64,000 bases of DNA from Eutreptiella sp. 'Long Island Sound 2002' (GCA_964036045.1 OZ038399.1:24374044-24438043); one strand, 5' to 3'; positions 1 through 12,678 are shown, counted from the stretch's first letter. The notes: generated by a model not told the origin, from the sequence alone. A program made the numbers and translations.

Positions 1-119
1 GAAAGGGGACGCTTGCGGCAGCCCCTTGCGGCGGATCCTATGCATCGCAAACTTTCTTCATCTTCTTTGGCCGCTCATGGGGTCGGCAGAAGTTGTACGT
101 CCACTCTTCTCCCTGCAGG
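1..119 (+). repeat. 362-bp satellite, partial unit
   Basis: Right-hand end of a satellite unit cut by the window edge. It shows the unit landmarks: GGATCCTATGCAT, then TTTCTTCATCTTCTTTGGCC and GGAAGTTGT-type sequence (here AGAAGTTGTACG), before the switch to module A at GCTCCGCATGGCCC. Confidence 0.85.
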
Positions 120-334
120 GCTCCGCATGGCCCATTTGAGCCAAGCCGCGCACCGCTATGGCCAAGTTGGCTCTTGCATCCTCTCCGTCCGTGGCAATGT
201 TTTTTAGCGTGTGCTTTCGAAACCGCCGTTGTTCTTCATGTAGAGGAACATTTACAAAATAATAGGCAACAAAAGATGATCAAACGTGATTGGAAATACA
301 ACATTTTAAAGGGAGTGTACATGGCACAGGTAGG

Positions 335-496
335 TTATTGCCAGAAGCATGCTTTTCTTGCCAGCTTTGTGGGCGGTGGCTTGAGGGCTTCTTCCTTCGT
401 TTCCACAACATGAGCCTTCTCCACGTCTATGACCCGGCGCCGGATTGCCTCGCAAGCCCTCTCATCGAAGATGCAACGCTTCTCATGTTTCATAGG
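335..496 (-). CDS. Candidate terminal exon in module A, unknown protein
   Basis: Function not recognised. On the minus strand a TAG acceptor (complement of 497-499) precedes 53 codons and a TAA. The peptide is charged, with ERACEAIRRRVIDVEKAH then EEALKPPPTKLARKACFWQ. The homologous segment stays open with the same stop in the module A copies I read through, with replacements such as VID to VMD, ETKEE to KTKDE and RKACF to RKSCF. The frame appears retained while residues drift. In A11 the N-terminal side is replaced in frame by different sequence. It could be the last exon of a gene fragment captured in the module. Survival by chance among recent copies is the alternative. Confidence 0.35.
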   Translation of the reverse strand, partial: PMKHEKRCIFDERACEAIRRRVIDVEKAHVVETKEEALKPPPTKLARKACFWQ

Positions 497-760
497 CTAC
501 AACTGCCATCATTCCCACAAACCCTCGCGGTACAAACTGTTGTTGCAATCATTACGTTACATTTGAGTCCAAAGAGGACCTCATGCTTTATGTACTCAAG
601 ATCCACAACCAACAAGTTTGCCAACATGCCCAGCGATGGCAGAGGCATTTGCGCATGTACCCACGATGTAGCACGTTAAATGGGTGCTTGTCTGCAGCAG
701 CTGTTGGGTACAGCCCTTCCGCTGACAAAGCATCTTTGATGGTGTTAGCCAATCAGCGAC

Positions 761-871
761 CTTATTCATCAACTCGGTGAGAACCTTCTTCATATGGGTG
801 ATGTGTGCCACGCCGCGATCACCAATCAAGAAGCCGAGAATCTGGTTATAGATGGCGCTGAACAATGGAGG
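761..871 (-). CDS. Candidate internal exon in module A, unknown protein
   Basis: Function not recognised. On the minus strand a good acceptor (CATTTCCCCAG) is followed by 37 phase-0 codons containing ILGFLIGDRGVAHITHMKK and VLTELMNK, then GTCGCT as a weak donor. In most copies the frame after LMNK is lost by one nucleotide. In A11 one extra base keeps it open into LSAEGLYPTAAADKHPFNVL. This suggests a longer ancestral exon that the other copies have broken. No family signature is visible. Confidence 0.3.
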
Positions 872-2292
872 CTGGGGAAATGCACCCAACTGCCTCGCAC
901 CAACCTAGTGCCAACCCTATGGAACTGGGCAGGTGCATTGGCATGTTTTTGCGCGTGGGCGCCCCTCGGGTAATGTGCACAGTGTAACGCTGAAGAACTT
1001 CCATTGTGGTGGCAAGATGAGGTCTCAAACAACCGCTTGGCACAGCAACTATTGCTAAGCCGCCACATGCGAAGATAAGGCAGCCCAAATGGAATTAGAA
1101 GGTATCAATGCCGCAGATAGAGGAACCAAAGTAGGCGTACAATGAGCGCTGGTAGAAGTACAAAGGGTACGGTTTGGTTATAGGAGGTGTTGGATGACAA
1201 CCGGCCGGGGGCATTAGCAGTGAGCTCACGGGTGGGTCAGCAAAGCAAAGAGGACCCGTGTGTTGAGAGATCTAATCCGGACTCAGACAGGTGCGGTGTA
1301 GCTGATGTGATTGCACCCTCAGCCAAGCGGCAAGCAGCAAGTTAGTCTCTGACCGAAACCAGCCCAGCAAATACTTGATAGTTAGTTAGTATTCCCGTAG
1401 GCCAACCAGGCGACAGAGCATTAACTCGGATAGGTAAACGGATAACCGCTTAAAACAACCACCACTTCCGCTGCTATTGCCTTGCTGGCTGCCATTTTCA
1501 TTGTCGTCACCAGTGAGGTGGCCGGATTTTCAACCCTCGGTGAGCAGCATGTCTTTTCCTTTGCAACCATGTGCCACTCTTGCGGGTAAGTGTAATGCAT
1601 GAAGAGAAGGTGCGTATGTATTTTAGGTTTGATGTAATAGTTGCAAAGGTTAGGGTTCCTCGTGGGTGCAAAGAGGCTGGCTTGTCGGGGCTAGCTGTTC
1701 TACACATCACATGCAAAGAACAAGAAAATGCGGCCATCCGCACCGCAACCACGACAACACATCAGCATCCCATTAGCGCACCCGTGTGGCACGGCGGATT
1801 AGCTAAATGGAGGAAAAGTACACGCCTAATGCCGTGCTTCTAGCAAGTGTGTTTCTTCTTTCGAACAGGAATAGGGCCACCAGCATGGGGGGAGGGTTGG
1901 AGGTAGTCACGGACCATATCATGCAGTCGCACAGTTGCAGCCGCAACGTGTGCGAATTGCAATTTCACACACAATACAATCAAATGCTCTCAACCAATGC
2001 ATGTAGAAGTTGTTCATCCTCGTAAGCCACACCGCTCTCTTACCAGATTCGTGGTATTTGTGCGGTGGACCCTATTGTTGTACGCCGCTTTGAGATTAAT
2101 TTCAACTTATCTACAGCACATTTCCCAAAGTTGTAGGAGCCAGGCTCTTAGCGTTCGGTATGGGCATTTATTGATGACTATGCTCCGGAGTTTTGACGGG
2201 CAGACATGGCCCAAGACCCCATCCCTTGCCCATGCCCCTATCCCCGAGGAATGTATTGTAGCCTAGGGCCGTGGTTCCTAGTTGCTTCGTCG

Positions 2293-3114
2293 CCCCTTGC
2301 GGTGGATCCTATGCATGGCAGACTTTCTTAATCTTCTTTGGCCGCTCATGGGGTGAGTGGAAGTTGTTCGTCCTCTCTTCTTGCTGCAGCGCATCCCAGC
2401 TTGAATGGGTATTACACCTGGCAGGAGTGTGCAGCCAGCTCCTCGCTGACACCGCACGCTCCTTGGGCATTGTGGGTTCTCCGACGGAACGCCGGCTCTC
2501 GGGGCGGTGGTACCAGCACCAAGGCTGGCCGTAGGTCGGGGGCAGGGCCCGCGGCGGGCCGCGCTGCGGGGCCAGCAGCAGGGCCTGGCGCCGGGCCTAC
2601 GCGGCACGGATCTACTAGGGAGCAGACCCAAAGGAAAGGGGACGCTTGCGGCAGCCCATTGCGGCGGATCCTATGCATCGCAAACTTTCTTAATGTTCTT
2701 TGGTCGCTCATGGGGCCGGTGGAAGTTGTTCGTCCACTCTTCTTGCGTCGGCTCATCCCATCATCAATGGATATTAGCCCTGGCCGGAGTGTTTAGCAAG
2801 CTCCTCGCTGACACCGCACACTCCTTGGGCATTGTGGGTTCTCCGACGGAACGCCGGCCCTTGGGGCGGTGGTACCAGCACCAAGGGTGGCCGTAGGTCA
2901 GGGGCAGGGCCCGCGGTGGGCCGTGCTGCGGGGCGAGCAGCAGGGCCTAGCGACGGGCCTGCGTGGCATGGATCTGCTGGGAAGCAGACCCAAAGGAAAG
3001 GGGACGGTTGCGGCAGCCCCTTGCGGCGGATCCTATGCATGGCACACTTTCTTAATCTTCTTTGGCCGCTCATGGGGTGGGCGGAAGTTGTTCGTCCACT
3101 CTTCTTGCTGCAGC
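2293..3114 (+). repeat. 362-bp satellite block, 2.3 units
   Basis: GGATCC recurs at 2304, 2666 and 3028, a period of exactly 362. The period is not a multiple of 3, so any frame changes at each unit and the Ala/Gly/Pro/Arg-rich peptides are not expected to be proteins. The middle of the unit is very GC-rich (GGGCAGGGCCCGCGGCGGGC). Confidence 0.92.
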
Positions 3115-5286
3115 GCTCCGCATGGCCCATTTGAGCCAAGCCGCGCACCGCTATGGCCAAGTTGGCTCTTGCATCCTCTCCGTCCGTGGCCGTGTTTTTT
3201 GGTGTGTGCTTTGGAAAACGCCCTTGTTCTCATGTAGAGGACCATTTACAAAATAATAGGCAACAAAAGATGATCAAATGTGATTGCAAATGCAACATTT
3301 TAAAGGGAGTGTACATGGCACAGGTAGGTTATTGCCAGAAGCATGCTTTTCTTGCCAGCTTTGTGGGCGGTGGCTTGAGGGCTTCATCCTTCGTTTTCAC
3401 AACATGAGCCTTCTCCACGTCCATGACCCGGCGCCGGATTGCCTCGCAAGCCCTCTCATGGAAGATGCAACGCTTCTGGTGTTTCATAGGCTACAACTGC
3501 CATCATTCCTACAAACCCTCGCGGTACAAACTGTTGTTGCAATCATTACGTTACATTTGAGTCCAAAGAGGACCTCATGCTTTATGTACTCAAGATCCAC
3601 AACCAACAAGTTTGCCAACATGCCCAACGATGGCACAAGCATTTACGCATGTACCCACGATGTAGCACGTTAAATGGGTGCTTGTCTGCAGCGGCTGTTG
3701 GCTACAGCCCTTTCGCTGACAAGGCATCTTTGATGGTGTTAGCCAATCCGCGACCTTATTCATCAACTCGGTGAGAACCTTCTTCATATGGGTGATGTAT
3801 GCCACGCCGCGATCACCAATCAAGAAGCCGAGAATCTTGTTATAGATGGCGCTAGACAATGGAGGCTGGGGAAATGCACCCAACTGCCTCGCACCAACCT
3901 AGTGCCAACCCTATGGAAGTGGGCAGGTGCATTGGCATGTTTTTGCGTAGGGGCGCCCCTCGGGTAATGTGCACAGTGTAACGCTGAAGAACTTCCATTG
4001 TGGTGGCAAGATGAGGTCTCAAACAACCGCTTGGCACAGCAACTATTGCCAAGCCGCCACATGCGACGACAAGGCAGCCCAAATGGAATTAGAAGGTATC
4101 AATGCCGGAGATAGAGGAACCAAATTAGGCGTACAATGAGCGCTGGCAGAAGTACAAAGGGTACGGTTTGGTTATAGGAGGTGTTGGATGACAACCGGCC
4201 GGGGGCATTAGCAGTGAGCTCACGGGTGGGTTAGCAAAGCAAAGAGGACCCGTGTGTTGAGAGATCTAACCCGGACTCAGACAGGTGCGGTGCAGCTGAT
4301 GTGATTGCACCCTCAGCCAAGCGGCAAGCAGCACATTAGTCTCTGACCGAAACGAGCCCAACAAATACTTGATAGTTAGTTAGTATTCCCGTGGGCCAAC
4401 CAGGCAACAGAGCATTAACTCAGATAGGTAAACGGATAACCGCTTAAAACAACCACCACTTCCGCTGTTATTGCCTTGCTGGCTGCCATTTTCATTGTCG
4501 TCACCAGTGAGGTGGCCGGATTTTCAACCCTCGGTGAGGAGCATGTCTTTTCCTTTGCAACCATGTGCCACTCTTGCGGGTAAGTGTAATGCATGAAGAG
4601 AAGGTGCGTATGTATTTTAGGTTTGATGTAATAGTTGCAAAGGTTAGGGTTCCTCGTGGGTGCAAAGAGGCTGGCTTGTTGGGGCTAGCTGTTCTACACA
4701 TCACATGCAAAGAACAAGAAAATGCGGCCATCCGCACCGCAACCACGACAACACATCAGCATCCCATTAGCGCACCCGTGTGGCACGGCGGATTAGCTAA
4801 ATGGAGGAAAAGTACACCCCTAATGCCGTGCTTCTAGCAAGTGTGTTTCTTCTTTCGAACAGGAATAGGGCCACCAGCATGGGGGGAGGGTTGGAGGTAG
4901 TCACGGACCATATCATGCAGTCGCACAGTTGCAGCCGCAACGTGTGCGAATTGCAATTTCACACACAATACAATCAAATGCTCTCAACCAATGCATGTAG
5001 AAGTTGTTCATCCTCGTAAGCCACACCGCTCTCTTACCAGATTCGTGGTATTTGTGCGGTGGACCCTATTGTTGTACGCCGCTTTGAGATTAATTTCAAC
5101 TTATCTACAGCACATTTCCCAAAGTTGTAGGAGCCAGGCTCTTAGCGTTCGGTATGGGCATTTATTGATGACTATGCTCCGGAGTTTTGACGGGCAGACA
5201 TGGCCCAAGACCCCATCCCTTGCCCATGCCCCTATCCCCGAGGAATGTATTGTAGCCTAGGGCCGTGGTTCCTAGTTGCTTCGTCG
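3115..5286 (+). repeat. Module A copy 2 (A2)
   Basis: Full-length copy beginning 2995 bp after A1 and nearly identical to it. Differences are single bases, for example GGGCAGGTG preceded by GGAAGT instead of GGAACT. Confidence 0.92.
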
Positions 5287-6108
5287 CCCCTTGCGGTGGA
5301 TCCTATGCATGGCAGACTTTCTTAATCTTCTTTGGCCGCTCATGGGGTGAGTAGAAGTTGTTCGTCCTCTCTTCTTGCTGCAGCGCATCCCAGCTTGAAT
5401 GGGTATTACACCTGGCAGGAGTGTGCAGCCAGCTCCTCGCTGAAACCGCACACTCCTTGGGCATTGTGGGTTCTCCGACGGAACGCCGGCTCTCGGGGCG
5501 GTGGTACCAGCACCAAGGCTGGCCGTAGGTCGCGGGCAGGGCCCGCGGCGGGCCGTGCTGCGGGGCCAGCAGCAGGGCCTGGCGCCGGGCCTACGCGGCA
5601 TGGATCTACTAGGGAGCAGACCCAAAGGAAAGGGGACGCTTGCGGCAGCCCATTGCGGCGGATCCTATGCATCGCAAACTTTCTTAATGTTCTTTGGTCG
5701 CTCATGGGGCCGGTGGAAGTTGTTCGTCCACTCTTCTGGCGTCGGCGCATCCCATCATCAATGGATATTAGCCCTGGCAGGAGTGTTTAGCAAGCTCCTC
5801 GCTGACACCGCACACTCCTTGGGCATTGTGGGTTCTCCGACGGAACGCCGGCCCTTGGGGCGGTGGTACCAGCACCAAGGGTGGCCGTAGGTCAGGGGCA
5901 GGGCCCGCGGTGGGCCGTTCTGCGGGGCGAGCAGCAGGGCCTAGCGCCGGGCCTGCGTGGCATGGGTCTGCTGGGAAGCAGACCCAAAGGAAAGGGGACG
6001 CTTGCGGCAGCCCCTTGCGGCGGATCCTATGCATGGCACACTTTCTTAATCTTCTTTGGCCGCTCATGGGGTCGGCGGAAGTTGTTCGTCCACTCTTCTT
6101 GCTGCAGC
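5287..6108 (+). repeat. 362-bp satellite block, 2.3 units
   Basis: Same arrangement as 2293-3114, so A1-satellite-A2-satellite-A3 is a simple head-to-tail duplication. Confidence 0.92.
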
Positions 6109-8281
6109 GCTCCGCATGGCCCATTTGAGCCAAGCCGCGCACCGCTATGGCCAAGTTGGCTCTTGCATCCTCTCCGTCCGTGGCCGTGTTTTTTGGTGTG
6201 TGCTTTGGAAAAGGCTGTTGTTCTTCATGTAGAGGACCATTTACAAAATAATAGGCAACAAAAGATGATCAAACGTGATTGGAAATACAACATTTTAAAG
6301 AGAGTGTACATGGCACAGGTAGGTTATTGCCAGAAGCATGCTTTTCTTGCCAGCTTTGTGGGCGGTGGCTTGAGGGCTTCATCCTTCGTTTTCACAACAT
6401 GAGCCTTCTCCACGTCCATGACCCGGCGCCGGATTGCCTCGCAAGCCCTCTCATGGAAGATGCAACGCTTCTCGTTTTTCATAGGCTACAACTGCCATCA
6501 TTCCTACAAACCCTCGCGGTACAAACTATAGTTGCAATCATTACGTTACATTTGAGTCCAAAGAGGACCTCATGCTTTATGTACTCAAGATCCACAACCA
6601 ACAAGTTTGCCAACATGCCCAACGATGGCACAAGCATTTACGCATGTACCCACGATGTAGCACGTTGAATGGGTGCTTGTCTGCAGCGGCTGTTGGCTAC
6701 AGCCCTTTCGCTGACAAGGGATCTTTGATGGTGTTAGCCAATCCGCGACCTTATTCATCAACTCGGTGAGAACCTTCTTCATATGGGTGATGTATGCCAC
6801 GCCGCGATCACCAATCAAGAAGCCGAGAATCTTGTTATAGATGGCGCTAGACAATGGAGGCTGGGGAAATGCACCCAACTGCCTCGCACCAACCTAGTGC
6901 CAACCCTATGGAACTGGGCAGGTGCATTGGCATGTTTTTGCGCGTGGGCGCCCCTCGGGTAATGTGCACAGTGTAACGCTGAAGAACTTCCATTGTGGTG
7001 GCAAGATGAGGTCTCAAACAACCGCTTGGCACAGCAACTATTGCCAAGCCGCCACATGCGACGACAAGGCAGCCCAAATGGAATTAGAAGGTATCAATGA
7101 CGGAGATAGAGGAACCAAATTAGGCGTACAATGAGCGCTGGCAGAAATACAAAGGGTACAGTTTGGTTACAGGAGGTGTTGGATGACAACCGGCCGGGGG
7201 CATTAGCAATGAGCTCACGGGTGGGTTAGCAAAGCAAAGAGGACCCTTGTGTTGAGAGATCTAACCCGGACTCAGACAGGTGTGGTGCAGCTGATGTGAT
7301 TGCACCCTCAGCCAAGCGGCAAGCAGCATATTAGTCTCTGACCGAAACCAGCCCAACAAATACTTGATAGTTAGTTAGTATTCCCGTGGGCCAACCAGGC
7401 AATAGAGCATTAACTCAGATAGGTAAACGGATAACCGCTTAATACACCCACCACTTCCGCTGTTATTGCCTTGCTGCTGGCCATTTTCATCGTCGTCACC
7501 AGTGAGGTGGGCGGATTTTCAACCCTCGGTGAGCAGCATGTCTTTTCCTTTGCAACCATGTGCCACTCTTGCGGGTAAGTGTAATGCATGAAGAGAAGGT
7601 GCGTATGTATTTTAGGTTTGATGTAATAGTTGCAAAGGTTAGGGTTCCTCGTGGGTGCAAAGAGGCTGGCTTGTTGGGGCTGGTTGTTCTACACATCACA
7701 TGCAAAGAACAAGAAAATGCGGCCATCCGCACCGCAACCACGACAACACATCAACATCCCATTAGCGCACCCGTGTGGCACGGCGGATTAGCTAAATGGA
7801 GGAAAAGTACACGTCTAATGCCGTGCTTCTAACAAGTGTGTTTCTTCTTTCGAGCAGGAATAGGGCCACCAGCATGGGGGGAGGGTTGGAGGTAGTCACG
7901 GACCATATCATGCAGTCGCACAGTTGCAGCCGCAACGTGTGCGAATTGCAATTTCACACACAATACAATCAAATGCTCTCAACCAATGCATGTAGAAGTT
8001 GTTCATCCTCGTAAGCCACACCGCTCTCTTACAAGATTCGTGGTATTTGTGCGGTGGACCCTATTGTTGTACGCCGCTTTGAGTTTAGTTTCAACTTATC
8101 TACAGCACATTTCCCAAAGTTGTAGGAGCCAGGCTCTTAGCCTTCAGTATGGGCATTTATTGGTGACTATGCTCCGGAGTTTGCACGGGCAGACATGGCC
8201 CAAGACCCCATCCCTTGCCCATGCCCCTATCCCCGAGGAATGTATTGTAGCCTAGGGCCGTGGTTCCTAGTTGCTTCGTCG
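6109..8281 (+). repeat. Module A copy 3 (A3)
   Basis: Full-length copy starting 2994 bp after A2. It shares several base changes with A6 (GAGATAGAGGAACC preceded by ATGAC, and TAATACACCCACC), so A3 and A6 descend from one duplication of a multi-module block. Confidence 0.92.
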
Positions 8282-8738
8282 CCCCTTGCGGTGGATCCTA
8301 TGCATGGCAGACTTTCTTAATCTTCTTTGGCCGCTAATGGGGTGAGTGGAAGTTGTTCGTCCTCTCTTCTTGCTGCAGCGCATCCCACCATGAATGGATA
8401 TTACACCTGGCAGGAATGTTCAGCGAGCTCCTCGCTGACACCGCACACTCCTTGGGCATTGTGGGTTCTCCGACGGAACGCCGGCTCTCGGGGCAGTGGT
8501 ACCAGCACCAAGGCTGGCCGTAGGTCGGGGGCAAGGCCCGCGGCGCGCCGTGCTGCGGGGCCAGCAGCAGGGCCTGGCGCCGCGCCTGCGTGGCATGGAT
8601 CTGCTGGGAAGCAGACCCAAAGGAAAGGGGACGCTTGCGGCAGCCCCTTGCGGCGGATCCTATGCATGGTAGACTTTCTTAATGTTCTTTCGCCGCTCAT
8701 GGGGTCGGTGGAAATTGTTCGTCCACTCTTCTTGCTGC
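8282..8738 (+). repeat. 362-bp satellite block, 1.3 units
   Basis: Satellite block ending at CTTCTTGCTGC, where cassette K begins instead of module A. It lacks cassette D, unlike the blocks before K2, K3 and K4. Confidence 0.9.
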
Positions 8739-10377
8739 GAGAGCAGTACTGCAATGCACCTGATTGTTTGGACGGCCATATTTCTCGAGGAAATTGTCGA
8801 GAGTCCCATTGGCGCAATAGGGCATGAGAATGCACACATTGTACTTGTCCGCTACCTGAAACACAACACAAGCACAAAGCAGGAGAGTAAAAACAAACAC
8901 AGTAGGACGTGAGCACACCAAAGAAAGTGGACCAATTTGCAAAACCGGATGTTTTTGCATTGGCCCACGGCCAAGACAATCGGCTGATTACTTCCCCATT
9001 TGCATCCAACAACCTTTCAGCTTTCAACAACCACCTACCCACTGCATGTGTGATAAGTCCTACACAATCTTTCTTGGATATCAAACCGCAGCTCAACTGT
9101 TCACTGCTAACACTAGGATTGTGGTGAAGGAATTGCTCAATTAATATGTATGACACAATACAGCAGCACTCTCAACGAATCACAAACCACAAGCGCCGGA
9201 AATTCGTCGCCTTTGTGCGACCTTGCATGGGGCTTCTAGTTGCAGTGGGCCAGGGGCTAGGTTCAGGCTCAAGTTGGATGCACAGTGAGTTGGTACATGG
9301 GTTACAGGCAAACCTGTTCGAGGAAGAAATCATTGCACCCAATGATATTAGGATGCTCCAACTTCAAAAGTGCCTTGGCCTGTGGGCAAACAAGAGCGAG
9401 AGGAACGGAAAGTACGAGAGGAGCGGAGAAGGACAAGGTACAAAGACTGCACGAGGTTTTCAATCAACCAACCGGCTGGCAAATTGAAATAGAGTTGATA
9501 TGCACTCTTACCTTGTTGAATCATTTCTGCCCGGGTTAATGCTCAACCCAACCGTCCAGACTTTTCGGCATGGCTTGCTGCCAATAGGCAACGCGCAGTA
9601 CCCGATGCACAGTGCTCTGTAGTATGCGTGTTATCCTTTAGGTTACAGCTAAACACCTTGGTTGGCGCAAAAAAAAAAAGCAATTAGTGCGCTATTCCGG
9701 GCTGTGTTCTCAGATGCCTTCATAAATTTCCAACAAGCCGCCCACTTAGGTGGCAGCTAAAGGAATGGTGGGCACTTTCAGGGCCGGAAACAAAGTGACA
9801 CCAAACCTCCAAGCACTCACAGATTGCACGAACCTACACGTGCACACCCAAGATGCAACTCATACCTCCTTTAATGCAATGTTTCCCTTCTGCATAGAAT
9901 CGCACTCTATCTTCTTCAATGCCATTGTGGAGGTGCCCCACTTCACCAACAATACTTGGCCATACGCTCCAGCACCAAGCTTCCTAACCACTTCATAGCA
10001 TGGCTGCACACAAGGTGCAAAGAGTGGCACACAAAGGCGTGCATTGAAATACCCTTGGACCCCATGCCAATTCAAGGGCAAAACAGACACAAATGGAATG
10101 ACAGCCAGAACATCCTAGCAACACCCTGTGCTTATTCTTTTCTTTCATTTTCACTCCTATCAACACCACTTTTGTCACCAGTTTCGGACCCCTTAACCTG
10201 CCTCTTCTCCATTGGTAGTGGCACATCCTGCCGAGGTAAGTAGACATATGGGCCATTCTCCAAGCTTCTCCGTGCTAGTCACAAACAAAAAACCGGAATG
10301 AAAATTGAACTTGATGGTGATAGCTGCAAAGAAAAGATTAAGCGCCGTAGAGAGGAGGAACACAACAAACGGTCACA
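8739..10377. repeat. Cassette K copy 1
   Basis: 1.64-kb cassette inserted between the satellite end (TTGCTGC) and the module A start (AGCGCTCCGC). It begins GAGAGCAGTACTG and ends ACGGTCACA. It contains the kinase exons, a poly-A tract near 9670 and introns. All K copies sit at the same junction. Confidence 0.88.
8760..10003 (-). CDS. Protein kinase N-lobe, split exons, copy 1
   Basis: Three minus-strand exons encode consecutive kinase subdomains. Exon 10003-9866 (46 codons, acceptor GTGTGCAG, donor GTATGA) has the glycine loop GAGAYG and the lysine strand MALKKI. Exon 9379-9314 (22 codons, acceptor TTTGCCCACAG, donor GTTTGC) reads LLKLEHPNIIGCNDFFLEQ. Exon 8855-8760 (32 codons, acceptor TGTTTCAG, donor GTGCAT) has the hinge region NVCILMPYCANGTLDNFL. 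All joins are phase 0. A further upstream exon at 10323-10198 (acceptor TCTTTTCTTTGCAG, donor GTTAAG) is plausible. In eukaryotic kinases these cover subdomains I-V of an ATP-binding lobe. The HRD and DFG segments are not found downstream; satellite follows. Probably a truncated Ser/Thr-type kinase or a captured fragment. Confidence 0.75.
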
Positions 10378-10380
10378 AGC

Positions 10381-12577
10381 GCTCCGCATGGCCCATTTGA
10401 GCCAAGCCGCGAACCGCTATGGCCAAGTTGGCTCTTGCATCCTCTCCGTCCGTGGCGGTGTTTTTTTGTGTGTGCTTTGGAAAAGGCTGTTGTTCTTCAT
10501 GTAGAGGACCATTTACAAAATAATAGGCAACAAAAGATGATCAAATGTGATTGGAAATACAACATTTTAAAGAGAGTGTACATGGCACAGGTAGGTTATT
10601 GCCAGAAGCATGATTTTCTTGCCAGCTTTGTGGGCGGTGGCTTGAGGGCTTCATCCTTCGTTTTCACAACATGAGCCTTCTCCACGTCCATGACCCGGCG
10701 CCGGATTACCTCGCAAGCCCTCTCATCGAAGATGCAACGCTTCTCATTTTTCATAGGCTACAACTGCCATCATTCCTACAAACCCTCGCGGTACAAACTG
10801 TTGTTGCAATCATTACGTTACATTTGAGTGCAAAGAGGACCAGATGCTTTATGTACTCAAGATCCACAACCAACAAGTTTGCCAACATGCCCAGCGATGG
10901 CACAGGCATTTACGCATGTACCCACGATGTAGCACGTTAAATCGGTGCTTGTCTGCAGCAGCTATTGGGTGCAGCCCTTCCGCTGACAAAGCATCTTTGA
11001 TGGTGTTAGCCAATCAGCGACCTTATTCATCAACTCGGTGAGAACCTTCTTCATATGGGTGATCTGTGCCACGCCGCGATCACCAATCAAGAAGCCGAGA
11101 ATCTGGTTATAGATGGCGCTGAACAATGGAGGCTGGGGAAATGCACCCAACTGCCTCGCACCAACCTAGTGCCAACCCTATGGAACTGGGCAGGTGCATT
11201 GGCATGTTTTTGCGCGTGGGCGCCCCTCGGGTATTGTGCACAGTGTAACGCTGAAGAACTTCCATTGTGGTGGCAAGATGAGGTCTCAAACAACCGCTTG
11301 GCACAGCAACTATTGCTAAGCCGCCACATGCGAAGATAAGGCAGCCCGAATGGAATTAGAAGGTATCAATGCCGCAGATAGAGGAACCAAACTAGGCGTA
11401 CAATGAGCGCTGGTAGAAGTACAAAGGGTACAGTTCGTGCCGGACGTATGGAAAGAGTTTGGTTACTAGAGGTGACGGATGACAACTAGCCGGGGGCATT
11501 AGCAGTGAGCCAATGGCTGGGTCAGCAAAGCAAAGAGGACCCGTGTGTTGAGAGATCTAACCCGGATTCAGACAGGTGCGGTGTAGCTGATGTGATTGCA
11601 CCCTCATCCAAGCGGCAAGCAGCAAATTAATCTCTGACCGAAACCAGCCCAGCAAATACTTGATAGTTAGTTAGTATTCCCGTAGGCCAACCAGGCAACA
11701 GAGCATTAACTCAGATAGGTAAACGGATAACCGCTTAATACAACCACCACTTCCGCTGTTATTGCCTTGCTGCTGGCCATTTTCATTGTCGTCACCAGTG
11801 AGGTGGCCGGATTTTCAACCCTCGGTGAGGAGCATGTCTTTTCCTTTGCAACCATGTGCCACTCTTGCGGGTAAGTGCAATGCATGAAGAGGAGGAGCGT
11901 GTATATTTTAGGTTTGATGTAATAGTTGCAAAGGTTAGGGTTCCTCGTGGGTGCAAAGAGGCTAGCTTGTTGGGGCCGGCTGTTCTACACATCACATGCA
12001 AAGAACAAGAAAATGCGGCCATCCGCACCGCAACCACAACAACACATCAACATCCCATTAGCGCACCCGTGTGGCACGGCGGATTAGCTAAAGGAAGGAA
12101 AAGTACACGCCTAATGCCGTGCTTCTAGCAAGTGTGTTTCTTCTTTCGAACAGGAATAGGGCCACCAGCATGGGGGGAGGGTTGGAGGTGGCCACGGACC
12201 ATATCATGCAGCCGCACAGTTGCAGCCGCAACGTGTGTGAATTGCAATTTCACACACAATACAATCAAATGCTCTCAACCAATGCATGTAGAAGTTGTTC
12301 ATCCTCGTAAGCCACACCGCTCTCTTACCAGATTCGTGGTATTTGTGCGGTGGACCCTATTGTTGTACGCCGCTTTGAGATTAATTTCAACTTATCTACA
12401 GCACATTTCCCAAAGTTGTAGGAGCCAGGCTCTTAGCCTTCAGTATGGGCATTTATTGGTGACTATGCTCCGGAGTTTTGACGGGCAGACATGGCCCAGG
12501 ACCCCATCCCTTGCCCATGCCCCTATCCCCGAGGAATGTATTGTAGCCTAGGGCCGTGGTTCCTAGTTGCTTCGTCG
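10381..12577 (+). repeat. Module A copy 4 (A4)
   Basis: Full-length copy. Its promoter-side half carries a 20-bp-longer version of the segment near 11430 (CAGTTCGTGCCGGACGTATGG), also present in A8-A11 but absent from A1-A3. Confidence 0.9.
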
Positions 12578-12678
12578 CCCCTTGCGGTGGATCCTATGCA
12601 TGGCAGACTTTCTTAATCTTCTTTGGCCGCTAATGGGGTGAGTGGAAGTTGTTCGTCCTCTCTTCTTGCTGCAGCGCA
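12578..12678 (+). repeat. 362-bp satellite, interrupted unit (left part)
   Basis: Satellite sequence up to TGCTGCAGCGCA, where cassette D interrupts the unit. The unit resumes at 13656 with CACCTGGCAGGAATG; about 20 bp of satellite between these points is missing. Confidence 0.88.

Larger units (their letters stand above)
120..2292 (+). repeat. Module A copy 1 (A1)
   Basis: First of 11 copies of a 2.17-kb module running from GCTCCGCATGGCCCATTTGAG to GGTTCCTAGTTGCTTCGTCG. Both strands carry frames of 60-130 codons that recur in each copy, so frame length alone says little. Minus-strand segments look the most protein-like; three are given separately (335-496, 761-871 and, in A11, 41719-41961). 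Copies A1-A7 are very similar; A8-A11 share extra differences and form a second subgroup. Confidence 0.9.

Noticed and set aside
131-156. Nine-base match (TTGGCTCAA, minus strand) to the dinoflagellate spliced leader in every module A start
   Set aside because: The rest of the 22-base leader is not matched, so it is likely chance.
290-679. Plus-strand 129-codon frame repeated in most A copies
   Set aside because: It overlaps better minus-strand candidates with splice borders, shows no family signature, and high identity between recent copies keeps frames open by default.
1851-1995. Minus-strand VRLHDMVRDYLQPS as a possible degenerate kinase catalytic loop (HRDLKPxN)
   Set aside because: The His and Asn are absent and borders are unclear. 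The resemblance is too weak, although it lies on the right strand.
2016-2052. A 25-nt GTAAG...CCAG stretch that could be a tiny plus-strand intron (and a GTAAGA donor on the minus strand)
   Set aside because: Both strands fit equally well, and 25 nt is too short for the intron class seen elsewhere in this window.
2338-3134. Long Ala/Gly/Pro/Arg-rich frames in the satellite on both strands
   Set aside because: The 362-bp period is not a multiple of 3, both strands are open because of high GC, and the frames change with every unit. They are composition artefacts.
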